A stretch of DNA of 64,000 nt from Actinomycetota bacterium (GCA_030645495.1 JAUSLV010000005.1:20991-84990), one strand, 5' to 3'. Positions 28,752 to 37,419 are shown, counted from the stretch's first letter. Numbers and translations are program-made. The notes: generated by a model not told the origin, from the letters alone.

Positions 28752-30263
28752 TCAGCGCGCGGGCAGGATCGTGGGGTCTTCCGGGTTCAGCTGTTCGAGT
28801 TCGAGGTGCGCCGTCTCGGGGTAATGGCGCACTGCCACATAGGCGGCGAGCAGCTGCCCCAACGCGAGGCAGGCGATCACGGTGCCGTAGCTCGAGCCAT
28901 GGTCGCGCAGGTAGCCCACCACCAGGATGCCGACGCTGCCCGACAGCAGGGCAGTCATCGTGATCAGGCCGTTGGCCATACCGCGGTTACCCGTGGGGAA
29001 CAGCTCGGAGCGATACACCGCGTAGGCCGGGTACGCCATCGCCGATGTGAAGCCGCCGCCGAGCGCGGCGAACCACATCGCGGAGCCGTCGTTGAGGAAC
29101 GCCATGACCACGCAGGTGGTGGACAGTGGGGTGCAGACTGCGATCAGGCGGCGCCGGCCGAACACGTCGGCCAGCCGGCCGCCGATGATGAGGCCGATGG
29201 ACGCCGGCGTCGCCGTGCACAGCGTGAACAGCGCGATGTCGCCGGCGCTATAGCCGCGAACCTTGTCGAGGTAGTTGTTCTGGAAGTACGAGGCCGGCGC
29301 GATGAACAGGTTCGACGTCAAGGCCACCAGTGCGGTCAGCCCCAACCGGCTGCGGTTCATCGGCGGGGAAATGTGGTGCACGGTCTCGAAGCGACGGGTC
29401 TCGTCGAGCGAACGCGACAGGCTGACCGCGATCGGCAGCCAGACGAGCGCGATCAAGTACACCAGCCGCCATCCGTTGTCGCCGAAGTCGGCCAGCTTCA
29501 GCGCGAGCACGGCGACCCCGGCGCCGAAGCCGGAGGCCATCGCCAGCACGCTGATCGCGTAGGCGCGGCTGTTGCGCGGCATGTCTTCCGCCGCGGCCAC
29601 CCCGACCAGCATCGACAACGCGATGCCCAGCGGGCGGGCCAACGTCTGCGAACCGGCCAGCACCCAGAACGAGGGGGCCAGCGCGCCCAGCGAACAGCAC
29701 ACCGGGGTGAGCCAGGCGAGCAGCACGATCGTTCGCCGCCGCCCCATGCGGTCGGCGAGCATCGCGAACGGCAGTGCGATCACCACCCCGACCCGCACGA
29801 CCGCGCCGGCCACACCCAGGGCGCGGTCGCCGACATCGAACCCGTCGGCGGCGAACGTCGCAGTTTGTGTGAACAACGTGTTGGCGAACGCGGCCAACGT
29901 TGCCGCCGCGGCCAGCAGGCCGAGGGATGTCGCCTGCCGCTCGGTCAGCTTGTCGGGTGGCGCCCACCACGGGCTGGAGCTGCCGTTCGGGCGCCGGTGG
30001 CGCAACACATGGCGCATCGGCCGGCGGAACAGCACCCCGAACCAGGGCAGGTGGAGGTGGTACTGGATGGTCTCCTGCACGGTGCCGTCGGGCTGCGCGA
30101 GAACAGTTCGCCGGTAGTGCTGGAACGGGCCCAGCAGCTGCTCGAACGCGCCGTCGGCGCCCGCCACCTCGTCGAGCACATCGTCGCGTGGCGTCGCCGC
30201 CGCCAGCGCCTGGGGCGAGTCCGCAGGCCACACCTGGGTGATGGTGGTGACACGCCGGGGCAC
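28752..30263 (-). CDS. MFS transporter with a soluble N-terminal domain
   Basis: A 503-residue protein. The last 390 residues are a 12-helix MFS transporter with the loop 2-3 motif ADRMGRRRTIV, its second-half equivalent GRLADVFGRRRLIAV, and YRSELFPTGNRGMANG after helix 10, as in sugar/metabolite permeases. Before helix 1 there are about 110 residues of soluble sequence (FEQLLGPFQHYRRTVLAQPD, then a run ending RPMRHVLRHRRP). This looks like part of an SRPBCC/polyketide-cyclase-like domain. The start is GTG at 30263; further upstream the frame runs into the opposite murA gene. Confidence 0.8.
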   Translation of the reverse strand: MPRRVTTITQVWPADSPQALAAATPRDDVLDEVAGADGAFEQLLGPFQHYRRTVLAQPDGTVQETIQYHLHLPWFGVLFRRPMRHVLRHRRPNGSSSPWWAPPDKLTERQATSLGLLAAAATLAAFANTLFTQTATFAADGFDVGDRALGVAGAVVRVGVVIALPFAMLADRMGRRRTIVLLAWLTPVCCSLGALAPSFWVLAGSQTLARPLGIALSMLVGVAAAEDMPRNSRAYAISVLAMASGFGAGVAVLALKLADFGDNGWRLVYLIALVWLPIAVSLSRSLDETRRFETVHHISPPMNRSRLGLTALVALTSNLFIAPASYFQNNYLDKVRGYSAGDIALFTLCTATPASIGLIIGGRLADVFGRRRLIAVCTPLSTTCVVMAFLNDGSAMWFAALGGGFTSAMAYPAYAVYRSELFPTGNRGMANGLITMTALLSGSVGILVVGYLRDHGSSYGTVIACLALGQLLAAYVAVRHYPETAHLELEQLNPEDPTILPAR

Positions 30264-30339
30264 TGCACGCAGGCTAGCTGCGGGGTCCGTCGCTGACGAC
30301 GTGATGGGGGTGGCCGCAGCCCGGGCATACTTGGGGGCC

Positions 30340-31605
30340 ATGGACGACGAGCGCATCCTCATCCGCCGAGCGGGCCCGCTCGTGGGGCAGGTCGTCATCC
30401 CGGGTGCCAAGAATTCCGTGCTGAAGCTGATGGCCGCCACCTTGCTCGCCGAGGGTGAGTACGAGCTCGACAACGTGCCCGACATCATCGATGTGGGCAT
30501 CATGTCCGACCTGCTCGCCGCCATCGGCGTGCGGTCGCAGGCGCTGGGCAAGGGCCACCTGCGCCTGGTCAACAGCGGCGAGATCACCCCGATCGCGCCC
30601 TACGAGCACGTCGAACGCATCCGCGCCAGCATCAACGTGCTCGGCCCGCTGCTCGGCAGGTACGGCGAGGTCTCGCTGTCGTTGCCCGGAGGCGACGATT
30701 TCGGCAGCCGCCCGATCGACATGCACGTCAAGGGCCTCGAGGCCCTCGGCGCCACGTTCGAACTGCGTCACGGCGTGGTGCACGCGCGGGCCGATCGGCT
30801 GCACGGTGCGGAGATCACGCTCGAGTTCCCCAGCGTCGGCGCCACCGAGAACATCCTCACCGCGTCGGTGCACGCCAAGGGCACCACGGTCATCGACAAC
30901 GCCGCTCGCGAACCAGAGATCGCCGATCTGTGCGAGTTCCTCGTCGGGATGGGTGCCGACATCGAGGGCATCGGCTCGTCGCGCCTGGTGATCCATGGTG
31001 TCGAGCAGGGCAGCCTGCACGCCACGAACCACCGGGTGGTACCCGACCGTATCCAGGCTGCCACCTACATCGCGGCCGTGGCGGTCAGCGGCGGCGAGGT
31101 GGAACTGCTGCATGCCCGCGCCGACCACATGAACATGGTGCTGCGCCGCTTCCGCGAGATGGGGTTGTCGATCAACCCCACTACAGACGGGATGATGGTG
31201 TTCGGCAATGGCCGTCTGCAGAGCATCGACGTCGCCACGCTGCCATACCCGGGTATTGCCACCGACTACAAGCCGCTGATCGTCACGATGCTGGCGGTGG
31301 CCGACGGCGTGGGCATCGTCACCGAGAACCTGTACCCCGGTCGGTTCCGCTACGTGGAGGAGCTGCAGCGCCTCGGTGCCGACATCCGCGCCGACGGCCA
31401 CCACGCGGTGGTGCGCGGTGTGCGGCAACTCAGCGGTGCCCCGGTGCGGGCACCCGACATCCGCGCCGGCGCCGCGCTGGTGGTGGCCGGCCTCGCCGCC
31501 GAGGGCGAGACCTCGGTGTCGGGAATCCAGCACATCGATCGTGGGTACGACGACCTGGTGGGCCGCCTCGCCGCGCTCGGTGCCAACATCCGCCGGGTCA
31601 GCTAG
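30340..31605 (+). CDS. murA: UDP-N-acetylglucosamine 1-carboxyvinyltransferase
   Basis: First committed enzyme of peptidoglycan synthesis; adds enolpyruvate to UDP-GlcNAc. The length is 421 residues. Conserved parts are IPGAKNSVLKLMAA, VERIRASINVLGPLL and PYPGIATDYKPL. The active-site loop reads LPGGDDFGSRPID: Asp119 replaces the usual Cys (Cys115 in E. coli), a change known to give natural fosfomycin resistance in mycobacteria and others. The ATG at 30340 matches the family N-terminus. Its end overlaps a small minus-strand gene by eight bases. Confidence 0.96.
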   Translation: MDDERILIRRAGPLVGQVVIPGAKNSVLKLMAATLLAEGEYELDNVPDIIDVGIMSDLLAAIGVRSQALGKGHLRLVNSGEITPIAPYEHVERIRASINVLGPLLGRYGEVSLSLPGGDDFGSRPIDMHVKGLEALGATFELRHGVVHARADRLHGAEITLEFPSVGATENILTASVHAKGTTVIDNAAREPEIADLCEFLVGMGADIEGIGSSRLVIHGVEQGSLHATNHRVVPDRIQAATYIAAVAVSGGEVELLHARADHMNMVLRRFREMGLSINPTTDGMMVFGNGRLQSIDVATLPYPGIATDYKPLIVTMLAVADGVGIVTENLYPGRFRYVEELQRLGADIRADGHHAVVRGVRQLSGAPVRAPDIRAGAALVVAGLAAEGETSVSGIQHIDRGYDDLVGRLAALGANIRRVS

Positions 31606-31771
31606 GGCGCTGCCGGGCCTGTTCGGCGTGCTCTGCCTCGGGGGCGCGATCGTGCAGGCTGCGTTCGACGCGCAGCTTCGCCAGCTTCAGCAGGCCGGCG
31701 ATCACGAGGATCGGCGCGAGCACGAGCAGGATCTCGTCCCATCCGCCCTGATGAGCGAGCAGCGCTGTCAT
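31598..31771 (-). CDS. 57-residue single-helix membrane protein
   Basis: A small frame (ATG 31771, TGA 31598-31600). One membrane helix (ILLVLAPILVIAGLLKLAK, about residues 14-32) follows a short N-terminus MTALLAHQGGWDE, and a charged tail follows. Its start is ten bases after the stop of the cupredoxin-like lipoprotein gene, with GAGG overlapping that stop. It is thus likely the second gene of a two-gene operon. Small membrane proteins like this are found beside cupredoxin-like proteins in actinobacteria (from memory). It overlaps the 3' end of murA by eight bases on the other strand. Confidence 0.6.
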   Translation of the reverse strand: MTALLAHQGGWDEILLVLAPILVIAGLLKLAKLRVERSLHDRAPEAEHAEQARQRPS

Positions 31772-31781
31772 GTCGCCGGGC

Positions 31782-32231
31782 TCATGAAACCTCGATGACC
31801 ACCAGGACGTCTTCGGTGATGTGGCTCTCGACCTCGAACCTGCCGATCTCGTCGGCGGTGAAGTTGATGATCGCCGCGACGCCCTTGGCGACCTCCTGCT
31901 CGAGGTCGTAGCCGTGCACGTGGTACGAGTCGGCCGAGTTCGGGTTGGTGATCGTGAGGGTGACCTGGTTGCCCACCTTCACGCGCTCGATGCGGTCGGC
32001 GCCGCTGTTGGTGCCCACGAGCACATCGATCTGCAGCGGGCCGTCAGCGACGGTGTCGGTGGACCCATCGTCCGTGTCGGTGCCGGTGCCGGTGCCGGAG
32101 CTGGTGTCGGTGACCAGCGTGGTGACCCCGCCGATCGCCAGCGTGGTGGGTTTGGTCGTCTCTTCGTCGCCGCAGGCAACGAGCAAGAGTGCTGCTGCGG
32201 GAATGGCAGCGATGGCACGAAACGTTCTCAT
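31782..32231 (-). CDS. Cupredoxin-like lipoprotein
   Basis: A 149-residue secreted protein. The signal MRTFRAIAAIPAAALLLVAC has lipobox LVAC at Cys20. A Gly/Thr/Asp repeat (GTGTGTDTD) forms the linker. The mature domain has cupredoxin strands: VKVGNQVTLTITNPNSADSY, the HVHGYDLE segment, and a final ITEDVLVVIEVS. His residues exist, but the Cys and Met ligands of type 1 copper sites are not seen, so copper binding is uncertain. ATG at 32231 is preferred over TTG at 32240. Confidence 0.75.
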   Translation of the reverse strand: MRTFRAIAAIPAAALLLVACGDEETTKPTTLAIGGVTTLVTDTSSGTGTGTDTDDGSTDTVADGPLQIDVLVGTNSGADRIERVKVGNQVTLTITNPNSADSYHVHGYDLEQEVAKGVAAIINFTADEIGRFEVESHITEDVLVVIEVS

Positions 32232-32293
32232 GAGTCGCAATCCTATGGTCGGGGCTGATTCAATGGTCGCTCGGCCCAGTCCGAAAGTTCCCC

Positions 32294-32533
32294 ATGCGCA
32301 CCCAAGTGGAAGAAACGATCGAAGTGATCCGGCCCGCGCTGCAGGCCGATGGCGGCGACATCATCCTGCGCGATGTGGATGAGGCCACGGGCATCGTCAC
32401 CGTCACCCTCATCGGGGCCTGTGGCACCTGCCCCGCCAGCGGGCAGACCCTGAAGGCGGGCATCGAGCGGATCATGCGCGACCGCATCGACGGGGTCACG
32501 GAAGTGATCAACGTCGTGCCCGACGAGCTATGA
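32294..32533 (+). CDS. NifU C-terminal (Nfu) domain Fe-S scaffold
   Basis: A 79-residue single-domain Nfu protein that carries and delivers Fe-S clusters. The ligands are Cys43 and Cys46 in IGACGTCPASGQTLKAG, and the N-terminal helix contains RPALQADGGDI, the family signature. The length is that of stand-alone Nfu proteins. The next start overlaps its stop by four bases (ATGA), which ties it to meaB. That may reflect supply of clusters to B12-linked enzymes, but this is inference. Confidence 0.93.
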   Translation: MRTQVEETIEVIRPALQADGGDIILRDVDEATGIVTVTLIGACGTCPASGQTLKAGIERIMRDRIDGVTEVINVVPDEL

Positions 32534-33492
32534 GCCGCCGCAACCAGCCGGTCGGCGAGATGCTCGACGCCGCGCGCAGTGGTGATCGTGGCGCGCTGGC
32601 ACGTCTGTTGTCGCTGGTCGAGCGCGGCACCGACGAGGCCCGCACCATCGGGCGCCTCACCTACCCGCTGTCGGGCAGCGGGTACACCGTGGGTCTCACC
32701 GGTGCCCCCGGGGCCGGCAAGAGCACGCTCACGTCGGCGATGATCGGCCAACTGCGAGCACAGGGCGAGAAGGTGGCCGTGCTGGCGATCGACCCGTCGT
32801 CGCCGTTCACCGGCGGGGCGATCCTCGGCGACCGCGTGCGCATGCAGGATCACGCCACCGACCCCGGTGTGTTCATCCGCTCGATGGCCACCCGCGGCCA
32901 CCTCGGCGGGCTGTCGCTGGCCACGCCCGAGGCAGTGCGCCTGCTCGATGCGGTGGGTGGCGGCTGGATCCTGGTGGAGACGGTGGGCGTGGGCCAGGTG
33001 GAGGTCGAGATCGCCGGCAAAGCCGACACCACGGTCGTGGTGGTCAACCCCGGCTGGGGCGATTCGGTGCAGGCCAACAAGGCCGGCCTGATGGAGATCG
33101 CCGACATCTTCGTGATCAACAAGGCCGATCGCAAAGGCATGCAAGACACCCGCCGCGACCTGGAGGGCATGCTCGAGCTCAGCGACCTGGCGCACGACGC
33201 CTGGCGCCCACCGATCATCCCCGTGGTGGCGATCGAGAAGAAGGGCGTCGACACGCTCTGGGCCGAGATCCACCGTCACCGCGCGTTCATCGAGGGCAAC
33301 GGCGAGCTTGCCCGCCGGCGGGCGTTCCGCCTGCGCGAAGAACTGCGTGAGATCGTCGCCCGCAGGCTCGAGCAGCGTGCCCGCGAGATCACCACCGGCG
33401 AGAAGTGGGAAGCGCTGCAGTCGGGCGTGATCGCGCGCACCACCGACCCGTGGACTGCAGCCGACGAGATGCTGAAGGTGGTCGGCGCGTAA
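32530..33492 (+). CDS. meaB: Methylmalonyl-CoA mutase-associated GTPase MeaB
   Basis: G-protein chaperone that loads and protects adenosylcobalamin in methylmalonyl-CoA mutase. The length is 320 residues. The P-loop is GAPGAGKST at 58-66, and DPSSPFTGGAILGDRVRM is the MeaB/ArgK signature. The base-specificity motif is NKAD (in FVINKADRKGM), and ETVGVGQVEVEIA is the switch region. It is followed 24 bases later by an enoyl-CoA hydratase gene. The mutase itself is not in the window. Confidence 0.95.
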   Translation: MSRRNQPVGEMLDAARSGDRGALARLLSLVERGTDEARTIGRLTYPLSGSGYTVGLTGAPGAGKSTLTSAMIGQLRAQGEKVAVLAIDPSSPFTGGAILGDRVRMQDHATDPGVFIRSMATRGHLGGLSLATPEAVRLLDAVGGGWILVETVGVGQVEVEIAGKADTTVVVVNPGWGDSVQANKAGLMEIADIFVINKADRKGMQDTRRDLEGMLELSDLAHDAWRPPIIPVVAIEKKGVDTLWAEIHRHRAFIEGNGELARRRAFRLREELREIVARRLEQRAREITTGEKWEALQSGVIARTTDPWTAADEMLKVVGA

Positions 33493-33515
33493 GACGCTCG
33501 CCTAGGGTTCGGCCC

Positions 33516-34289
33516 ATGAGCGAACTGGTGCTGCTGGAGCGGCGCGCCGACGGCGTGGCCGTGGTGACGCTGAACAACCCGAAGGTGAACGCGCTGTCGC
33601 AGGCGGTGCTGGCGGCGGTGTACGAGGTGGCGATCGGCCTCACCGAGAACCCTCCCGGCGCGGTCGTGTTCACCGGTGGCGAGCGGCTGTTCGCGGCCGG
33701 GGCCGACATCAGCGAGTTCGGTGATGCAGCACAGGGCGCGGTCATCGGGGCGGGGTTCCACCGTGCGCTGAACGCGGTCGCCGCGATCCCTCGGTTCGTG
33801 ATCGCCGCCGTCAGCGGCTACGCGCTCGGCGGCGGCTGCGAGCTCACCATGGCCTGCGACTACCGCATCGCCAGCGAGAAGGCCGTGTTCGGCCAGCCAG
33901 AGGTGCTGCTGGGCGTGGTGCCCGGTGGCGGTGGCACGCAACGCCTGCCGCGTCTGGTGGGCCCCAGCCGGGCCAAGGAGCTGCTGCTCACCGGCCGGCA
34001 GGTGAAGGCCGCCGAAGCGCTGGCCATCGGCCTGTGCGACGAGGTGGTGCCCCACGAGCAGTTGCACGAGCGAGCCCTGGCGTTGGCCGCCGAGGTGGCG
34101 CGTGGCGCGCTGCAGGCGCACGCGCTGATGAAGCGGGCGGTGGATGTCGGGCTGGAGTGCGACCTCGCGTCCGGCCTGGCGCTCGAGCTGGAGGTCTTCG
34201 AGGCCGCGTTCGCCACCGACGACGCCGCCATCGGCGTCGAGTCGTTCCGCACCAACGGCCCCGGCAAGGCGGAGTTCACCGGCAAGTAG
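33516..34289 (+). CDS. Enoyl-CoA hydratase/isomerase family protein
   Basis: A 257-residue crotonase-fold enzyme. The oxyanion-hole segments are FAAGADISEFGD and GYALGGGCELTMACDYRIA. The first catalytic Glu is in the position of E in GQPEVLLGVVPGGGGTQRL and the second is within that segment, as in true hydratases. It fits beta-oxidation or propionate/amino acid catabolism together with meaB. ATG 33516 is chosen because it gives the family N-terminus. Confidence 0.93.
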   Translation: MSELVLLERRADGVAVVTLNNPKVNALSQAVLAAVYEVAIGLTENPPGAVVFTGGERLFAAGADISEFGDAAQGAVIGAGFHRALNAVAAIPRFVIAAVSGYALGGGCELTMACDYRIASEKAVFGQPEVLLGVVPGGGGTQRLPRLVGPSRAKELLLTGRQVKAAEALAIGLCDEVVPHEQLHERALALAAEVARGALQAHALMKRAVDVGLECDLASGLALELEVFEAAFATDDAAIGVESFRTNGPGKAEFTGK

Positions 34290-34298
34290 GTCGTGCGT

Positions 34299-34320
34299 CG
34301 AGGGCGCTGCGGCCCTCGTT
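34299..34320 (+). terminator. Weak hairpin after the enoyl-CoA hydratase gene
   Basis: CGAGGGC (34299-34305) pairs with GCCCTCG (34312-34318) around GCTGCG, followed by only two T. It starts nine bases after the stop codon. Likely end of the nfu-meaB-echA transcript, but the T-run is poor. Confidence 0.45.
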
Positions 34321-34461
34321 GTGCCACGCACCTTTGCACGATTCCGCGTCATTCAGATTCCGATGACCTGAACGTCGGCTGCGACCGCAGGTGACTCCGG
34401 CTGGGCGAAAGGGAACCTGAAAGCGGCGCGCACGGTGAGTCCGTACACGCCGTGACCACCA

Positions 34462-34816
34462 ATGAGTACGCTCCGAGTCATGGCCTCGTTCGCGACTCGA
34501 CTGAGGCCGCTTGCCGTATTCACGCTGGTGGCTGCCGTGTGTGGCGCATGCGATCCGGGGGGCAGGCCACCTCTGCCGGACAACTGGGTTCTTGCTCGCC
34601 GACGGCTCAGAGGTGACCGGGTCGTTTTGGGCTGAGTCCCTTGCCGACGTGCGGCCGGGAGAGTTCGACACGATCGGCGGTTCGGTGCCCCGCGATGGCC
34701 TCTGCAATCGCCAAACCTGGCCCACATACGGCCTCCCCGGAACAGGGGCGACGTTCGGAGTACCTGCCGACACCGTCGTCTCTGACTCCGAGGGTTGCCG
34801 GTACGCCCTGCGCTGA
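34462..34816 (+). pseudogene. Lipoprotein gene, probably frameshifted
   Basis: ATG at 34462 opens a clear lipoprotein signal (RLRPLAVFTLVAAVCGAC, lipobox CGAC), but this frame stops at 34633-34635 after 57 codons. The next frame (+1) stays open from about 34511 to 34816, with a plausible secreted domain (DGSEVTGSFWAESLADV ... GYGL-like segments, CNRQTWPTYGLPG, final SEGCRYALR). A single shift near 34570-34600 would join the two into one protein of about 118 residues. It could be a real frameshift, a sequencing error, or a very short lipoprotein. The rest of the 34290-34935 interval holds only the weak hairpin; no other gene is supported there. Confidence 0.5.
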
Positions 34817-34935
34817 GGTGAACACCAATCAGCGCGGAACAATCGGTGAGATCTGAAAGAGGTGGAATCGGACTGATGGTTCGGGGCCCGGCGGCCGTGA
34901 CCGAGCTGACGGGCGCCACTCACCCCGCCGAAGTC

Positions 34936-37398
34936 TCAGTTGGCCCAGGCGATGAGGCCCAACTCCACCGGGTTCACCAGGTGGGGGTGGCTGGGCATCG
35001 CGCGCACGGTGAGGCCGTAGGGGCCGGCGTCGCCGACCTCGTACTCGGCTTCGAACAGGCCCGGCTCGACGGAGGTGAGGGGCACGATCGCCGGCGTGCC
35101 GATGAACTCGCCGGCCGAGTCGACCGCGCCGTGCAGCACCTGCACGGCGACATCGTGCACGTCGAGGCCATCGATCTCCACGTGGGCGCGCACCGTGCGG
35201 CGGTCGCCCTCGTGGGCGGGCTCGGTGTCGCACTGCACGTCGACGACCTTCACGATCGGCCAGGCCGCGATCACGCGCTGCTTCCACACTGCCAGGTCGC
35301 GAGCGGCAGCGCAGTCGGCAGCGTTCGCCAGATCGCTGCTGGCCGCAGCCGGCTCATAGAGCTGGGTGGTGTAATCGCGCACCATCCGGGCGGCGGTGAC
35401 GAACGGGCCGAGCGTGCGCCAGTTGTGCTGCATCTTGTCGATCCAGCCATGGGGCAGGCCGTCCCAACCGCGGTCGTAGAACAGCGGCACGATCTCGCGC
35501 TCGAGCAGGCCGAACAGGCTGGTGGCCTCGCGCTGGTCGCGGCGGCCGAGATCCGGGTCGTCGTCGGCCGAGTTGATCGCCCAGCCGTTCTCGCCGTCGT
35601 AGCACTCGTCCCACCAGCCGTCGAGGATGCTGCAGTTCAGCGCGCCGTTGAGCGCGGCCTTCATGCCGCTGGTGCCGCAGGCCTCGAGCGGACGGCGCGG
35701 GTTGTTCAGCCACACGTCGCAACCGTGGTACATCACGCGGGCGACGGCCATGTCGTAGTCGGGCACGAACACGAAGCGGTGGCCGACATCCAGTTGGCGG
35801 GCGAACAGCTCGATGTCGCGGATCATGTCCTTGCCCGGCTGATCGGCCGGGTGGGCCTTGCCGGCGAACACGAACTGCACGGGCCGATCGGCGCTGAGCA
35901 GCAGCTTGCGCAGACGGTCGGGTTGCGACAACAGCAGCGTGGCTCGCTTGTAGGTGGCGAAGCGGCGGGCGAAGCCGATGGTGAGCGCCTTCGGGTCGAG
36001 CAGTGCGTCGCCCAAGCGTTCGCGCACGAACGACACCAGCTCGGCGCGGCCGGTGGCGCGAGCCCCCCAGATGTCGGCGTGGTCGATGTTGTTGACGCCG
36101 GTCCACGACAAGTGGTCGGCCCCGTCCCACACCGAGCCGACACCCTGCGCGAGGAGGGCGGCCATGTGGTTGCCCACCCAGGTGTGCGCGTGCACGCCAT
36201 TGGTGATGGCGCCGATGGGCACTTCCTCCACGGGCACATCGGGCCACATGCCGGCGAACATCTCGCGACTGACCTCACCGTGCAGCTGGGCGACGCCGTT
36301 GCTGCGGCCTGCCAGGCGCAAGCCCATGACCGCCATGTTGAACTTGTCGTCGGGCTCGTCGGTGCGGTGCCCGATCTCCATCAGCTGGTCGAGCGTGATG
36401 CCGCACGCCGCGGCGAAGTCGGTGAAGTACTTGTGCATCAGTTCGCGACTGAAGCGGTCGATGCCGGCCGGAACGGGCGTGTGGGTGGTGAACACACCGC
36501 CGGCGCGCACCGCCTCGACCGCTTCGGCGAACGTGAAGCCCTTGCCGACGAGCTCGCGGATGCGCTCGAGTGACAGGAAGCCGGCGTGGCCCTCGTTCGT
36601 GTGGAACACCTGCGGCTCGAGGTGCAGCGCGCGCAGGGCGCGCACGCCACCGATGCCCAACACCATCTCTTGGCGCAGGCGGTGCTCGGTGTCGCCTCCG
36701 TATAGGCGATCGGTGATCTCCTGCGCCTCGGGGCTGTTGCCCTCCACGTTCGTGTCGAGCAGGTACAGCGGCACGCGGCCCACCTGAACTCGCCACACGT
36801 TGATCTTCACCGTCTCGCCGCCGATGTCGACGGTGACCTGCACCTCGGTGGGGTGCAACGCCAACCCGTGCGGGTCGAGCGGTGGGTAGCGCTCTTCCTG
36901 CACGCCGTCGGCGTTCAGCCGCTGGCGGAAATAGCCCTCGGCGTACAGCAGGCCGACGGCGGTGAGCGGCAGTCCGAGGTCGCTGGCCGCCTTCAGGTGG
37001 TCGCCGGCGAGCACGCCGAGGCCGCCGGAGTACTGCGGCAGCGTCTCGGACAGGCCGAACTCGGGCGAGAAGTAGGCCACGCCACGCAGCGGCGTGTCGG
37101 AGCGGCCCTGGAACCAACGGGTGGTCTCGATCGCATCGGTGAGGCGAGCGGTGGCCGCGCCGACGGCAGCGACGACCTCGGGGTCGGCGGCGAGGCGGGC
37201 CCATTGACTGGCAGTGATGGCCGCCAGCAGGCGCAGCGGATCGCGGCCGGTGGATTCCCACAACTCGGCGTCGAGGCGCTCGAACAGGCGCTGGGTCTCG
37301 CGGTCCCACGTCCAATGCAGGTTGGAGGCCAGCTCTGAAAGCGCTTGCAGAGGCTGGGGAATCGCAGGGATGACATTGAACTCACGAACGGCACGCAC
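34936..37398 (-). CDS. glgP: Alpha-glucan (glycogen) phosphorylase, GlgP family
   Basis: GT35 enzyme that releases glucose 1-phosphate from glycogen, about 820 residues. The PLP lysine lies in EACGTSGMKAALNGALNC. Other signatures are YFSPEFGLSETLPQYSGGLG, HTNEGHAGF, and RFATYKRATLL. An N-terminal domain precedes the catalytic fold (LASNLHWTWDRET is its mark), as in the short-type actinobacterial/thermophile enzymes. The preferred start is GTG 37398 (VRAVREFNV), by similarity to the mycobacterial N-terminus. A TTG at 37452 is also in frame. A LacI-type operator-like sequence lies inside codons about 17-21. Confidence 0.93.
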   Translation of the reverse strand: MRAVREFNVIPAIPQPLQALSELASNLHWTWDRETQRLFERLDAELWESTGRDPLRLLAAITASQWARLAADPEVVAAVGAATARLTDAIETTRWFQGRSDTPLRGVAYFSPEFGLSETLPQYSGGLGVLAGDHLKAASDLGLPLTAVGLLYAEGYFRQRLNADGVQEERYPPLDPHGLALHPTEVQVTVDIGGETVKINVWRVQVGRVPLYLLDTNVEGNSPEAQEITDRLYGGDTEHRLRQEMVLGIGGVRALRALHLEPQVFHTNEGHAGFLSLERIRELVGKGFTFAEAVEAVRAGGVFTTHTPVPAGIDRFSRELMHKYFTDFAAACGITLDQLMEIGHRTDEPDDKFNMAVMGLRLAGRSNGVAQLHGEVSREMFAGMWPDVPVEEVPIGAITNGVHAHTWVGNHMAALLAQGVGSVWDGADHLSWTGVNNIDHADIWGARATGRAELVSFVRERLGDALLDPKALTIGFARRFATYKRATLLLSQPDRLRKLLLSADRPVQFVFAGKAHPADQPGKDMIRDIELFARQLDVGHRFVFVPDYDMAVARVMYHGCDVWLNNPRRPLEACGTSGMKAALNGALNCSILDGWWDECYDGENGWAINSADDDPDLGRRDQREATSLFGLLEREIVPLFYDRGWDGLPHGWIDKMQHNWRTLGPFVTAARMVRDYTTQLYEPAAASSDLANAADCAAARDLAVWKQRVIAAWPIVKVVDVQCDTEPAHEGDRRTVRAHVEIDGLDVHDVAVQVLHGAVDSAGEFIGTPAIVPLTSVEPGLFEAEYEVGDAGPYGLTVRAMPSHPHLVNPVELGLIAWAN
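37336..37349. promoter_or_regulatory. LacI-family (cre-like) operator candidate inside glgP 5' end
   Basis: TGAAAGCGCTTGCA is a near-palindrome with the central CG typical of LacI/GalR-family operators. It lies about 50 bases inside glgP. Codons across it on the coding strand (CAA, CTT, TCA) are rare for this genome, which suggests that the DNA sequence itself is constrained. No regulator gene is in the window. Confidence 0.4.
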
Positions 37399-37399
37399 T

Positions 37400-37419
37400 C
37401 TCGCGAGGATACTCGCGAG
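37400..37419. promoter_or_regulatory. Palindrome adjoining the glgP start
   Basis: Two copies of the self-complementary octamer CTCGCGAG (37400-37407 and 37412-37419) with GATA between them. It sits two bases upstream of the preferred GTG start at 37398. It could be an operator or a hairpin, or coding sequence if translation starts upstream. Confidence 0.4.
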
